Assembly (NCBI GenBank): GCA_963920705.1
Contig: OY987232.1
Location: 14,571,726-14,635,725, forward strand
DNA length: 64,000 nucleotides
Source: Odiellus spinosus
Lineage: Eukaryota; Arthropoda; Arachnida; Opiliones; Phalangiidae
Direction: 5' to 3'
The notes under the pieces are model-generated. The model had not been told where the DNA came from and did no database searches. It saw only the letters and a list, made by a program, of their open reading frames with translations. A program made the translations under genes and the position numbers. This document shows positions 46,791 through 60,700 of this stretch, piece after piece; within the stretch, counting starts at the first letter, position 1, and every line of letters begins with the position of its first letter.

Positions 46791-49700
46791 TTATTTCACT
46801 TGCTTGTATTTTCTGTACTTCATTACAAACGCATCCACATTGAATTTTCTCTGACAACCTTTGAAATTCATGTAGCGGATCTTACCAAACACCGGTCGTT
46901 CAGCCCAGCCTTGATCGTGAATGCCGCAAATAGACCACATGCAGCCTAAAAAAAGGTAATTTATACTGTTGTATATTGTTAGAGTAACCTTATTAATGAA
47001 ATCACTTAATGATTTCAAAATCACGTATAAATTTCAAAATCACGTATAAATTTCTACATATGTCCGACCCCGCAAGACTTAAACTGAGATTGTACGATTA
47101 ACTACAAGTTGAAGTTGGATTTCTGACCCCCTTTCTTAATAACAATAAAGTTTTTTAATGGTTTAAGTAGTGCTAGAACCTGGTCCGCTACCCTTTGGTT
47201 TCTACAGCCAATCTTTTGGATATGTAAGACTAAAAGTCCTGGCTAGAATTAAAGGTGAAAAACTATCACGTGAATTCCCCACAAATGCCTTTCTCTTTTA
47301 GTGCATGAGTACGATAGAATTTTTAATAAACTCACCAACATAGCCATTTGGATCCCTGCCATCTAGCTCGTATTTGTCATTCAAGTATATCGCAGTTGCT
47401 AATGCTTCCTCAGGAGATTTTGTCCATTCCAAGATCTTTTTTGCCCAGTACATTCGTAAGAATCCGTGCATTTTCCCTTCGTGTACCATTTGTAACTACA
47501 GTAGTGTATTTATTGACTGTATTACTTAAAACTACTTCGAGATGCTTTCAAAATGCGACAGGAATTTATAACACTCATAGGAATGATTGTGATCCCAAAT
47601 ACTTTGTTTTAATTTCTAATTGAAATGTGTGGTTAGGGTTGAGCCAATCATCCCCTCTTTGAATCTCATTGGCTAGTCTAGCGAGGGTGCAACAAAGAAT
47701 TTGCCCACTAATACCTGGTTAAAATGTAGGGTTTCACGTTGTATTAAGGGGTAGAGGGGAGTTGTAATGGGGAGAATATAATGAGACTTTGGCCTAAATT
47801 GCCTGTTCAAGATCGCAGAGGACTGAATGTAGATGATTCTGGGAAACCAGGGTGTGCCTCGGGTAGAAGATGCTATAGTCGGCAACCAGGAATGGGAGCC
47901 ACTAAAAACAGAAATCAGGGTAGTACTTTATCTTGGAGCCTGGTCTCGTTAAGTTAATCACACATTCATGTTTTATTATAGTTGTAATTACCCGATAATA
48001 GCATTAAAGGAATGTTCTATTCATAAATCCACATAAAATATCTATGATAGTTAAAAGGGGGGAGTGCAGTGTCGCGAAAGAACTATTTCCCATCTAATCT
48101 GAAGCAAGCAAAAATTTTCCCGTGAACCCATAATAACAGCCATAGCTTGGTAGTACGGAGCATATAGTAGCTCCTCCCACTCAAAGACACGAGAATCTGG
48201 TCTAGCAATCATTCCTGCATGCGTATACTTACTTGAGACGCGTTCCATAATGTATCGTGAGTTTTAGCTGCCTCCAAGGATTCTCGGGAGTATAAGTATT
48301 CCCTCTTATCTTTAGCATGGTCCTGAAGAGTTTTACGGGCCCAATCCCAGGCACCTTGTATATTATCATAGTTTGGACTATAGTAACAGAAATTGTCCGC
48401 TAATTCTCTTCTCACAACCGCTTCTTCGATGTATGCTTCGACAGATTTTGAATATTTACTCTTATAGGGTTGAACACTAAGTATGCAACGCTGAACTGCA
48501 ATTTGACCTTTAAAAATAAGAAATTTATCCTTTGAAACGTATTAAATTTATACAGGATATACTACTTAAAACTACAATGGGACTAATTCCCATTGGTATG
48601 AAACTGGTTCCATAAGCAGTTTCGAGAAATCAATTAAAAATCGATTCGAGAACAGACGATTTCCTGCACACACGACTCTAGCGAAATTTTTTGAAATGGT
48701 TTAAATCGATTCCAAGTCCTAGTATGAACGCAGACTGTCTAAATTACCGATTTAGAACTCTAAGAGCAACACAAAATGAAATACCACAGGGAAATTTATA
48801 AATTAAATAGTTAAAATGGTAGCTTTCCCCAAATTTACTAAAACTCAGTAAACCAGTAATAAATCCATTAAAAATAAAAAATTCTCACCAAAATGTATCC
48901 ACGGTGAAAGGTTACTGAGATTCTCTTTAGTCGGGTCATTTCGTAGATCTGAGAAGAACCTTAATCGGTTGTTTATGAAATTGTTTAGCTCTTTCAAGCC
49001 TTCAGAAGTTCCAGGTTTTGCCCATTCCACTTCACCTACGCTTCTGTCTATTTCCAAAGAGTCAAAAGCTGCGTCCCAGTCAATGTTCTTCGACTACAAA
49101 AGTTTTTAAACATAGTTATGGCACTTCCCATTGTTTCATTGATAAACTTTTAGTCATGGTGTGTTTCACTGTGATGACGTATTAAGCAAGAATGGAATAG
49201 GCAGCACCAAAAATATCTTGCCTATCATCACGTCGCGCGTCCAAGGTGAAACCCTTTCTTAGTCTACGCTTTTATTATTCTATGGGAGCACATTGAAATT
49301 AAAAGTAAAACCATAATTTTTTCAATTCCTAAATATAAGTATCTTTATCAGGATTAAAATAAGTTTAATGACCAAATTTACGCTACACTTTGGCACACAC
49401 CATGGCTACATTCTTGATTAATTGCGTTAGAAATGGATATTGGGTTATTTACAGTTTTGATCGAGTGTAGAAGTCAGACACGCACCTTTAATTCATTAGG
49501 GGCTTTATGAGGATGCGATATGACTGGTGGAAATTCTGTTAAATACTCTGGGAGTTTATCCATAATCTTTCTTCGTATTGTTCGAGCTCCATACTCAAGC
49601 TTATCCGACGCTACCCAGCAAGGAACGAGGTTGTGACTATCAACCTAGAGGAAAAAAAAAGATACTAAAATTCTAATGTTTCCTTTATCGTTGCGCAAAA

Positions 49701-52462
49701 TTAGGGTAGTTGGATATAAATATGAAGAACCATTGAAAATTACATTAGGAGTGAAGGGAGAGATCAAGAAAGCCTTCAAATTTAAAGATTGACATTCAAA
49801 TAACTGTTTGAAGTTGAATATTGGTAAAAAAAGGTTAATTTTAGATATAATACTAGCAATTTTAGCTAATGGTTTTGGATCCAAAACCACTAGATGGAGA
49901 TATCGTTCCCTTCGCAATCGGACTGGCTATGGTCACGAGCCATTATTGGCCAGATGCCCTAAACACAGGCGGCCCACGCTATTTTCAGGGCAGACGACAA
50001 AGTGTGAACATTAAGACCATTATCATATTTTGGAAATGATAAAATATAAGTGGTTATTTTTCGTAAGTTTTCGATAACTTAAATCAAGAAAGTGTTTCCT
50101 CAGTTTATTTATCATTCAATCATCCGGAATCTGGACTTATTCGTTCTTAATAGAAATAAATTTCCCATAGGACTTGAACCCTAGGCCAAAGTAATGTAGT
50201 AACTTAATTTCTTTCATTACGAGCCCTTTAATAAGAAGAGCCAATCCAAAGCATCTCTTAAAACTACCGAATATGGCTAGACGTGCATTCTCATTTCCCA
50301 ATGTACTTTTCTAAAATATTAAATGTTTTTTTACCTGGCACAAAGGTACATTGGACGGTAGAGCTTTTTTCACGTCTTTAACCCATTGCTGGGGAACTTT
50401 TAAAGGAGCAAAATCAGTCACAACACCCCCAATCTTGTGTTCCTTAACAAAATTTGGTAGCACATCCTTGGCGTATCCGATCAAGAGATGAAACTGGATG
50501 TTGAGATTTTTGCATTCTGCTTCCACTTCTTTCAGACCTTTCAACATAAATGCGTAATGTCGAAGAGTGGCTTCCAAAAATTTGGGGACCAGACAAAAAC
50601 ATACAATCAACGGGCAACCCACTTTTAGTGCCAACCTTTGTGCGTAAAGCATGGCCCAGTTATCTAAAAAGAAAAAAAAAAGGTAATCCTAAAAATAGGA
50701 AGGGAAAATAAGGACCAAAATTTTCAAAATAGGAACCAAATTGGGACCAGTTTTCATTGAAAATATTTTATAGCAACTCTTTTAGGAAAACTAGGTGGAG
50801 ACCCCCACGATACATTTTTACTCTTCTTCTCGTACTCCCGAGGAGTGCATTGACTTGAGACTAGATCTCAGAGTTATTTAAGCAAGTTGCCCCACCTAGA
50901 CATATCTAAATAGATATTTATCCCCATTTTTAGGAAAATAGTGGGATTTATGGACCAATAACTGATTTTAGTAAGGTTTAGGGACTTGGGAACAAAATTA
51001 TATGAAAATGTAGTAGAATTACTACTGAAATTATATGAAAATATAGAATTACTACTAAAATTATATGAAAATGTAGTAGAATTACTACTGAAATTATATG
51101 AAAATGTAGAATTACTACTGAAATTATATGAAAATATAGAATTACTACTGAACTTATATGAAAATATAGAATTACTACTGAAATTATGAAAATATAGTAG
51201 AATTACTACTGAAATTATGAAAATATAGTAGAATTACTACAGAAATTATATGAAAATATAGTAGAATTACTACAGAAATTATTAGAAAATAGATTTGAAA
51301 TAATATAAAAATGATTTTCAAAGGAAAAAAAACCTTATTTCTCATTCTAAAACACACTGAAGCAGATAACTCAATTTCCCAAAATATTTTCTGTTCATTA
51401 TTGTAGCTTTGAGCGTCATCCGAGGGGTCCCAAAATATTTTCCAAAAAACTTCAAAATCCTAATAATCCCGTACAAAATGATTGCAAGTGTTCCACCCCT
51501 CAGCGCCATCTCTATTAAAAAGATTTACTTCATTTCAGTAAATTTAATAATAAAATATTAAAAACATGCAGTGGAAACGGACAAATACGAAACAAATCTT
51601 GTGAAAAAAAGCTGAAAATTTAGGAAAATAATTAAAGATATAGAAAATGTGGTCACCCTGCCAATATGATTCCCTTTCAAAAAAAAAGTTAGTCTAAAGA
51701 GGTCTTGGGGAAATCTTTCAGGTGTCTTATGTAGTCTTAAGAGGTCTTGGGGGAGTCTTTCATTATGTCACGAGGTCTTGGGGAAGTCTTAAAGGCTTCC
51801 CCAAGACTTTTGTAGCGTTACTGAGGGCCTCTTCAGATCAGACTAATTTTTTTCAGTAAGGGTTGGCTGCTTGTGTGAGGAGGTTTACGAAGTTGCTAGT
51901 AAATCTACAGGAGATTTCTCAATACAATATGTAATTTCTTGGTTATAATCCTTAAGCTTTTAAGACACCGGAGTGAGAAAAATACTATAAACTCAATCGC
52001 TTTCAAGCAAGTCCAAGCTTTCATAGGAACTAGATTGTTTCCTGCTAAAATTGACCAAATATTGTCTTCAGATGTCTGGGAGACAAATTAAAAGGATCGA
52101 AAGTTTCTGACAACTTAGCTAAGTTTACACTAGTAAATCTTCCTTTAAGCTGCTACCCTAAAGTTGAAAATTTGATTACCTTGAACTCTTTGGTCCCTTG
52201 ACATCCAATAGACAATTCCGTTGCAATCTTCTGGCAGATCTTCATTTTTGGAGATTATTCTGACTCGTTTCTTATTAAATTTGAATTCCTTAATAGAAGG
52301 CTTGAATGATATCCGATTTTCTTTGATATCTTGGAGGAATTTGTCATGACTATTGGACTCAGCCCCACTTGAACTTCCTTGAGTATTAGAGGCTTTTTTC
52401 AGCTTTTTTAGCTGTTGTCCAATTTCCGTTTGAACTAAAGGCCTTTTGGGATTCTTTGACAT
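46791..52462 (-). CDS. phr: Class II CPD photolyase
   Basis: Light-driven FAD enzyme that splits cyclobutane pyrimidine dimers in DNA. Exons 5'-3': 52462-52180, 50663-50335, 49644-49486, 49093-48889, 48507-48233, 47495-47336 and 46945-46791. They join in phase to 521 residues, right for class II. A lysine-rich, low-complexity N-terminus (1-~75) may carry nuclear targeting. Then come the class II hallmarks [19 protein letters not shown], the Rossmann-like antenna domain ([12 protein letters not shown]), [43 protein letters not shown] and [15 protein letters not shown] near the C-terminus, which belong to the FAD and DNA-binding domain. Intron 1 (~1.5 kb) holds a minisatellite and a family E element. 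Class I photolyases and cryptochromes do not share these motifs. No breaks are seen. Confidence 0.95.
50998..51295. repeat. 30/33-bp minisatellite in photolyase intron 1
   Basis: About ten units of AAATTATATGAAAATATAG followed by AATTACTACTG, with or without an extra GTAG-type triplet. The units are 33 or 30 bp, so one plus-strand frame stays open ([11 protein letters not shown] repeated). Nothing suggests expression. The host gene is on the minus strand. Confidence 0.9.
51666..51863. mobile_element. Family E copy (198 bp) in photolyase intron 1
   Basis: CCCTTTCAAAAAAAAAGTTAG to GACTAATTTTTTTCAGTAAGGG, with an interior of GTCTTGGGGAAGTCTT-type repeats. Confidence 0.78.
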
Positions 52463-54858
<2,396 letters not shown>

Positions 54859-54913
54859 GTTTCAGTAATCCTAAATTAATTCTTCTACAGGTGTCTTGAT
54901 ATATAACTTAACT

Positions 54914-54919
54914 AATAAA
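54914..54919 (+). terminator. Actin polyadenylation signal
   Basis: AATAAA occurs 56 bp after the actin stop codon, with a T-rich stretch downstream (TTAAATTTTATTCG). Confidence 0.7.
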
Positions 54920-55167
54920 AGTTTCCATATTTGAAGGATTAAATTTTATTCGTATTTATGTACATGAGTTTATAAGTTCATGTGTGCAAAGTGCGGTAAG
55001 CTTAAAGGCCCTGCTCTGAAATTTGCCTTTAACTGCTCTGCCCTTATGCGCATTACTTAGCTACTGCGTTTATAAACTACTGTACTATTTGTTAAGCTAA
55101 ACGTCGTCTGTTAGGCTACAAAATTACGCTACTATAAAGTTAATTTAAAAATCCCAGGTAGTCCTTC

Positions 55168-55236
55168 CATGGACTAATTATAGTATACTATTATACTATA
55201 ATACAATAATTATAGTATACTATAATTAGTCCATGG
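55168..55236. repeat. 69-bp palindromic element
   Basis: CCATGGACTAATTATAGTAT at one end mirrors ATACTATAATTAGTCCATGG at the other, with a ~24-bp AT loop. Flanks share TCCTT on both sides, which would fit a 5-bp target duplication. Confidence 0.75.
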
Positions 55237-55556
55237 TCCTTCTACTCGCAATTCCTCCCCTTAACCTATTATCGTTATTCGAGCAAAGTCGGCTACGAAT
55301 AAACACATATATTAAAATATCTATCGTAAGTTATTTGTCCATGAATAAACCATTACTTTACGACGAGCGAAAATGTCTAGTTCCAGAAGTAAAAAGGAGC
55401 AAATATCTGCTCTTAAATTTTCCCCTTTAATATGTTTTTCCTATATGTACACCGCCTGGCTTTGACTGTACAATTCGTTTTGTACAGCGTCGTCTGCTAA
55501 GGTAGATTTAAAAATCACTCCCTTTAAAGGCTCTATCAGCTTTAGAATTTTCCTCT

Positions 55557-55744
55557 TTTAAAGGCCCGTTTACAAAAGAGCGGCAAGCTTTAGCGTAAGC
55601 CGATGCATGGAACAATAACAAGAGGAGGCATAGGTTCCAAAATCTCATTTTTAAACGATGTATGAACCTATGCCTCCTGTTGTTATTGCTCCATGCATCA
55701 GATTACGCTTCAGCTTTCCACTCTTTTGTAAATGGGCCTTAAGA
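55557..55744. mobile_element. TTAA-flanked foldback with AGGCCC ends
   Basis: TTAAAGGCCCGTTTACAAAAG at the left faces CTCTTTTGTAAATGGGCCTTAA at the right. Inner arms CATGGAACAATAACAAGAGG and CCTGTTGTTATTGCTCCATG are inverted. The TTAA ends match families B and D. Confidence 0.78.
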
Positions 55745-57330
55745 TCACTTTACTTTATGCACACAGCCTAGTGCTTGTTTAAGCCTCGGTAACGATAGCT
55801 TCAAAGAACCCGAAGAAACAAAGACTCAACAAATTAATACTGATGCGGAAAGATAGAGGTATAAATTATGTCACGCTTATTTATGCTAGGTCAACGTGAT
55901 ATTTTGAAAAAAATTGAAATTAAACTGTCGTGAAATGAAAACGGAAACCTAGTGTAAATATTCAGAACTCAACAATGATGCCTATATGTGAAAGATATCA
56001 ACTTCTTCCTATTTACTTCTGATCATGCTCGTACGTTTTTTACATGTTTCTAACTTACGTACCGCTTTTGTTTTTTGAACTAATCAGTGACCGGGATATT
56101 GGAATAAGATAAAAATAATTATGATTCATAAAATGTATAATTATAAGGTTTTACATAATGCGGTATTCAAAATTTTTTACAGTGATAGAGTCATGAAGAG
56201 CGATCCAAGAGATTGAAGTACGGTAAAAAAAAAGATTTTAAAAATAAATCCTTATATCCTACCCTGCTGGTAAACTTCTTGTATTCAAAAATTCAAAAAA
56301 TAACAAAAAAAAAAACGCGCAGCGCGGGAAAATATCCCCAGTTATTAACCAGTTTCCAGTTAGTACAAATTAGGGCTACCACTGTAAACGCTTGTTTAAT
56401 TCGTGCCATTAACTTGTTCTCGTTTTTATGGGCTAAATAGTAGGTAAAGTGATTTCTATTATTAACTAGATGTTTTACTTGTAATTAAATGTTTAAAAGT
56501 TAACCAGATTCCATTGTTAAGCTAGGCTGTTAATATGTCTGCATGTTGTAATGCTCATAAGTTGTAACGAGCAGCCTTCTACACAATCAAACCATGATTA
56601 ACAGGGATATTTGAAGGGATATTAGTAGTTGAATAATTATAACGACTATATAACATGTTAGCTTATGGAATATCACTGTTTTTTAACATGTAAAAAGATC
56701 AGTGGAATTTAGTAAGACATGGTGTTGTGAAATCTAACTCCAGCTCGCACCTTAGTGTTAGCTGTCTCAAATTGCATATATTACCCACAGTTGCCTAATA
56801 CTACCAAGGGATTCACCACCAGAAACGGAGACCTCCTGAGTATATTCCGCCGTAGTGAGTGTTGAAGGTGGTTGCTACTGCCCAGAATATTGAGTTTTTT
56901 ACAGAAGGAGGATAAGTTAATTGAATTCTAGCGGTTCCCTGTACTAATAACTTCCCGCTTCACTAAACGAAGCTAGTTTTTCTTACATGTTAAGAAGCAG
57001 AGCTTCGTAGCCTTTTTCCACTTGTGGCAAATCTATTAAAACCAATTTTAATCTGTGTAACACACGAAAGCCAGAGTTTCTTGAAGTCAATGGTTGGCAG
57101 AGCTCTTTATTCTTTTTTGCTCCAGTGTTTTTAAAAGAACTAGGCTCCTAGAACCTAACAGCTATCGTTATTGAGAGAGAATTCCACGAATGATGAAGGG
57201 TACCAGTCACTCAGCGTAATTGGTGTACAGGTTGTACCTTAGACTGTACTTTAATGATTACGCGTAATTCCTGCCTCTTAACAGTTTAATCGGTGTACAG
57301 GGAATTCAAGGGTGATTAGCCCCTTGGTTA

Positions 57331-57654
57331 TACATAGTTTTTAAGTCATACCCGGCAAAAGGCAGCCCCATCATGTTGGGGGTAAAGGAAGAGGTTAAGT
57401 GTGATAGAAGACTCTCTGGGCGAGAGCCGCGAGACCCAGATAGAGTTAGCTTTCACTTAAGGTGGTAAATGATGTTCTCCCAGTATTCCCTCTAGCAAAC
57501 AAATGATAATATCAGATAATGGCTAAGAGTTCAGTTATAGAGCTGATCCATTCTAAACTGCGCTCACAAGTCCTTGGCAACCCTGCAATGAAAGGAAAGC
57601 TGGGGAAGTGTGGTGGAATTTTCTTTTGCCCCTTCATTGAAAACTATGTATTAA
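57331..57654. mobile_element. Family F MITE copy 2
   Basis: TATACATAGTTTTTAAGTCAT at the left and TTCATTGAAAACTATGTATT at the right, with CTCACAAGTCCTTGGCAACC inside as in the copy at 31007. It lies ~100 bp before the CAP-G start. A plus-strand frame from 57519 is element sequence. Confidence 0.7.
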
Positions 57655-57757
57655 AAGAAGTCCTCTATATTTTTAGGTGTTTGACGAAACTCTTTTTTAA
57701 AGAGTCATGGAAGTTCCAACGAGATCCACAACAGCGACTAGTTCAGGAAATCTAACT

Positions 57758-60700
57758 ATGAAGGCTATTTTAAGTCAGTGTCAAGAAAAGAAACAATCTC
57801 ACAACAGGCTTTTAGAGTACCTCAAGAAAATCTACCACTCGGTATGTAAAATCTAAATTACAGTTTGTAGGGGTGTGAGAACCCTGATTTTTTTTTACGG
57901 CGATGCTAAACACAAAATAGCACTGATTTTCATAATAGGGGTCTCAGTTTTTTGGGATAAACATTGTTTGGGAATGATTTATTTCCCAGTCTACTGAACT
58001 CTTAGATGTTTCCCCAGTATCCAGCCACTCGTGGCTGGTGGGCCCGTTGTAGGCCAGACAGTGACGGATCTTAGATAATAGGCTAAGGCTCTATTGTGGC
58101 AACATCTTAGAGTTTACCGCTAAAATACTTATAATATCAGAGTTCCCACCAGGTCCCTAAAATACCTAAAACCCCCTACTTTTTTTTTTTTTGAGGTCCC
58201 TCAACCACCATAAAATCATGATTTGGTTGCTAAATCACCATAAAATTGTAATTTTGGTCCCTAAATCACCATAAAATTGTAATTTTGGTCCCTAAATCAC
58301 CGTATTTCTAGTAAATTTTGTTAAAAGTACCGTCGTCCTATAATATTGAACCCAAATTTCATGCTAAGTCGAAAAAATGATAGCGAGAAAAACTGACTAA
58401 GTCAGTATGATATAATATCACGGAAAAATTTGACAAAATTAAAGTCAGATTTGTGATAAAATGCTTTTACAAAAAAAAAAACCTACTTTAAAAGTCAATT
58501 GGTTCCTATTTGCTCCGTATTTTAAAAATTTTGCTTCCTATTTCACCCTATTTCCCTATTTTTTTTTAAGATTTTGGTGGGAGCCCTGTAATATACGTTT
58601 CTTATCGTACCAAGAGAAAAATTAAACTTAAAATTGTCAAATTATGCCATGAACTACGTCCGACTTTTATGGTTCGTCACCGCTAAAGTTGAAGAAGCTA
58701 GCAATATTAGAATGCGAGATAATATAGGTATGGTATTAATGAAATTCCGATAAGCTATGTTTAAACAAGATTCACTTAATTTATCTCTCTAGTTATAATT
58801 ATCAAAATTACATCATGAGCTAAAAAAGATTTCCATTCAAATATAAGTGTAAACCCCAAACTTGATAGCATTTGTGCCCCGTTGATAAAAAGTTCAGTAA
58901 ATGACCCTTTTTGGCGAATTACACGTTGACTACCACCTTAAATGCCCGCAATTACTTCTCCTTCCTAGGGGCTTTTGAGCATGGGTAAAAGAGAGGTACG
59001 TTTATTCGGAAGAATACACAAGGACTATGTTAAAATAGCCATATTAACGTTAACAAAAGTCTATCACTTCATTCCATAAAAGTAAACAACGCCCCGTAGT
59101 TTAATACTATCAGCAAAGGTCCAAGTAAATGTACCGTCAGAATCTGATTTGAGACACTTTAGCGGCCGCAGTTGGTGTAAATAGTGAAATCAGAAGCGCC
59201 ACTCTTTGGAGAAATTTCGGAGAATTGGGAAGGAAGATGATATAGCCAAGCTATGTCCGTCCCCCCCAAACATCCCTAAATCTTGTTGGAATTGGTTATT
59301 AAGTCTTAAGATTCGTTTTTTTTCTCTAGACTCCATTCGTAGAATTTTGTGATGAATTTGAATATTACCTTCTTCTGGCTCTTCAAACTCCAGAACCAAA
59401 TTTTCATGCAAATTATATATTTGATTTTGTGGCGAAATTTGTCACGAGCCTCTACGTACCTCCAGAAAATAAAGAAAATGACATGAATGTTAGCGCCAAC
59501 AGCACCATGGCTGATGTAGACGCTTTAATTCCGCTTAATGAAAATCCACTTCTAATCAGGCTAATGAAGTATTTGGTTCAGGTACGTTTTTTGGTTTAAT
59601 TCAAACATTAATTTAACGTCTGTGTTTAAAAGTATTAAAGATATCAGGAGCTGGTTATTTGAAACTTTTCTCCAAATATATGTTAGTTCGAATTATGAAT
59701 ATTTAGCTCTCAATATCAATTATAAACCTAAATTATTTAAGTTTCATAAGTAATTCAGTGCCCAGTCATCATATTAGAATCGTCTTATTAGAATTTTAAT
59801 ACAATATTAAAAGCCCATATTTGCAATCAAAATTATCATTAATTACTAGGCCTGTGCGAGTACTCGATACTCTACAATTACTCGTTGAGTATCGAGTCGA
59901 GTACTCGCCTTGATGCTCGACACATCAAATTTCTATTACTCGAAAGGTACTCGAGTAGCAAAAAATTTCCCTCCAATTGCTCGCGACAACGCTTACCACC
60001 CCTAGTTTTCCCATTTCACACCTCCCCCAGCGTCCCAGAATGAGAGAGAAAACCAGAGAGAAACTGTTGACTGTATGAGTTAGGGAGTAGGGTAGCCATC
60101 TTCTTGAGGGGTGGAAAATGAACCGAACCATCCTCAAAGGGAAAGTGAAATAAAATAATTATTTTTTTGGGGAATTTTATATTTGTTGTAATTATGCCCA
60201 AGAGTTTGAGGACAGGTGGGGTAGATATAGGGGTATTCAAGGCAGCTGGAGGTATGAAATCGCTATTAAACTAAACCCTCACTTTACACTAAATATGTAC
60301 ACATAAACCTTGAACCTAGTTCATACGCTTTGAGATGTATATGAAATTTCCTATTTTTAGATGTACGATGTTGTCAATGTATCATTTCGACTTCACATTA
60401 TTCGATTATTGAAACTTCTTTTGGTTGATATGAACTCTGATGCTTCAATTGATGATGTGTTATTTGAGAACCTGACAGAGTCATTGCTCGTTTGCTTGAA
60501 AGACAAAGTAGCTGCTATTCGGGTTGAAGCTGTTGGTGCTTTATTCAGGCTTCAAGACCCATCGAACAAAGAGTGCCCTGTGACGAAACGTAAGTTTAAT
60601 CTAAATATAATCGATCTTCGAAAGGTAAACTAATTTGTAGGGGGTTTCGTACAAAACTTTAATGACAGCCAATATCTAGGGAATGAAGCCAAATAAAGTG

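Larger units (their letters stand above)
54920..57757. other. Intergenic region, actin to CAP-G
   Basis: AT-rich. It holds a perfect palindrome (55168-55236), a TTAA-flanked foldback (55557-55744), a family F element (57331-57654) and AT-rich unassigned sequence between. Open frames at 55233-55430 and 56213-56440 look like chance. Confidence 0.4.
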
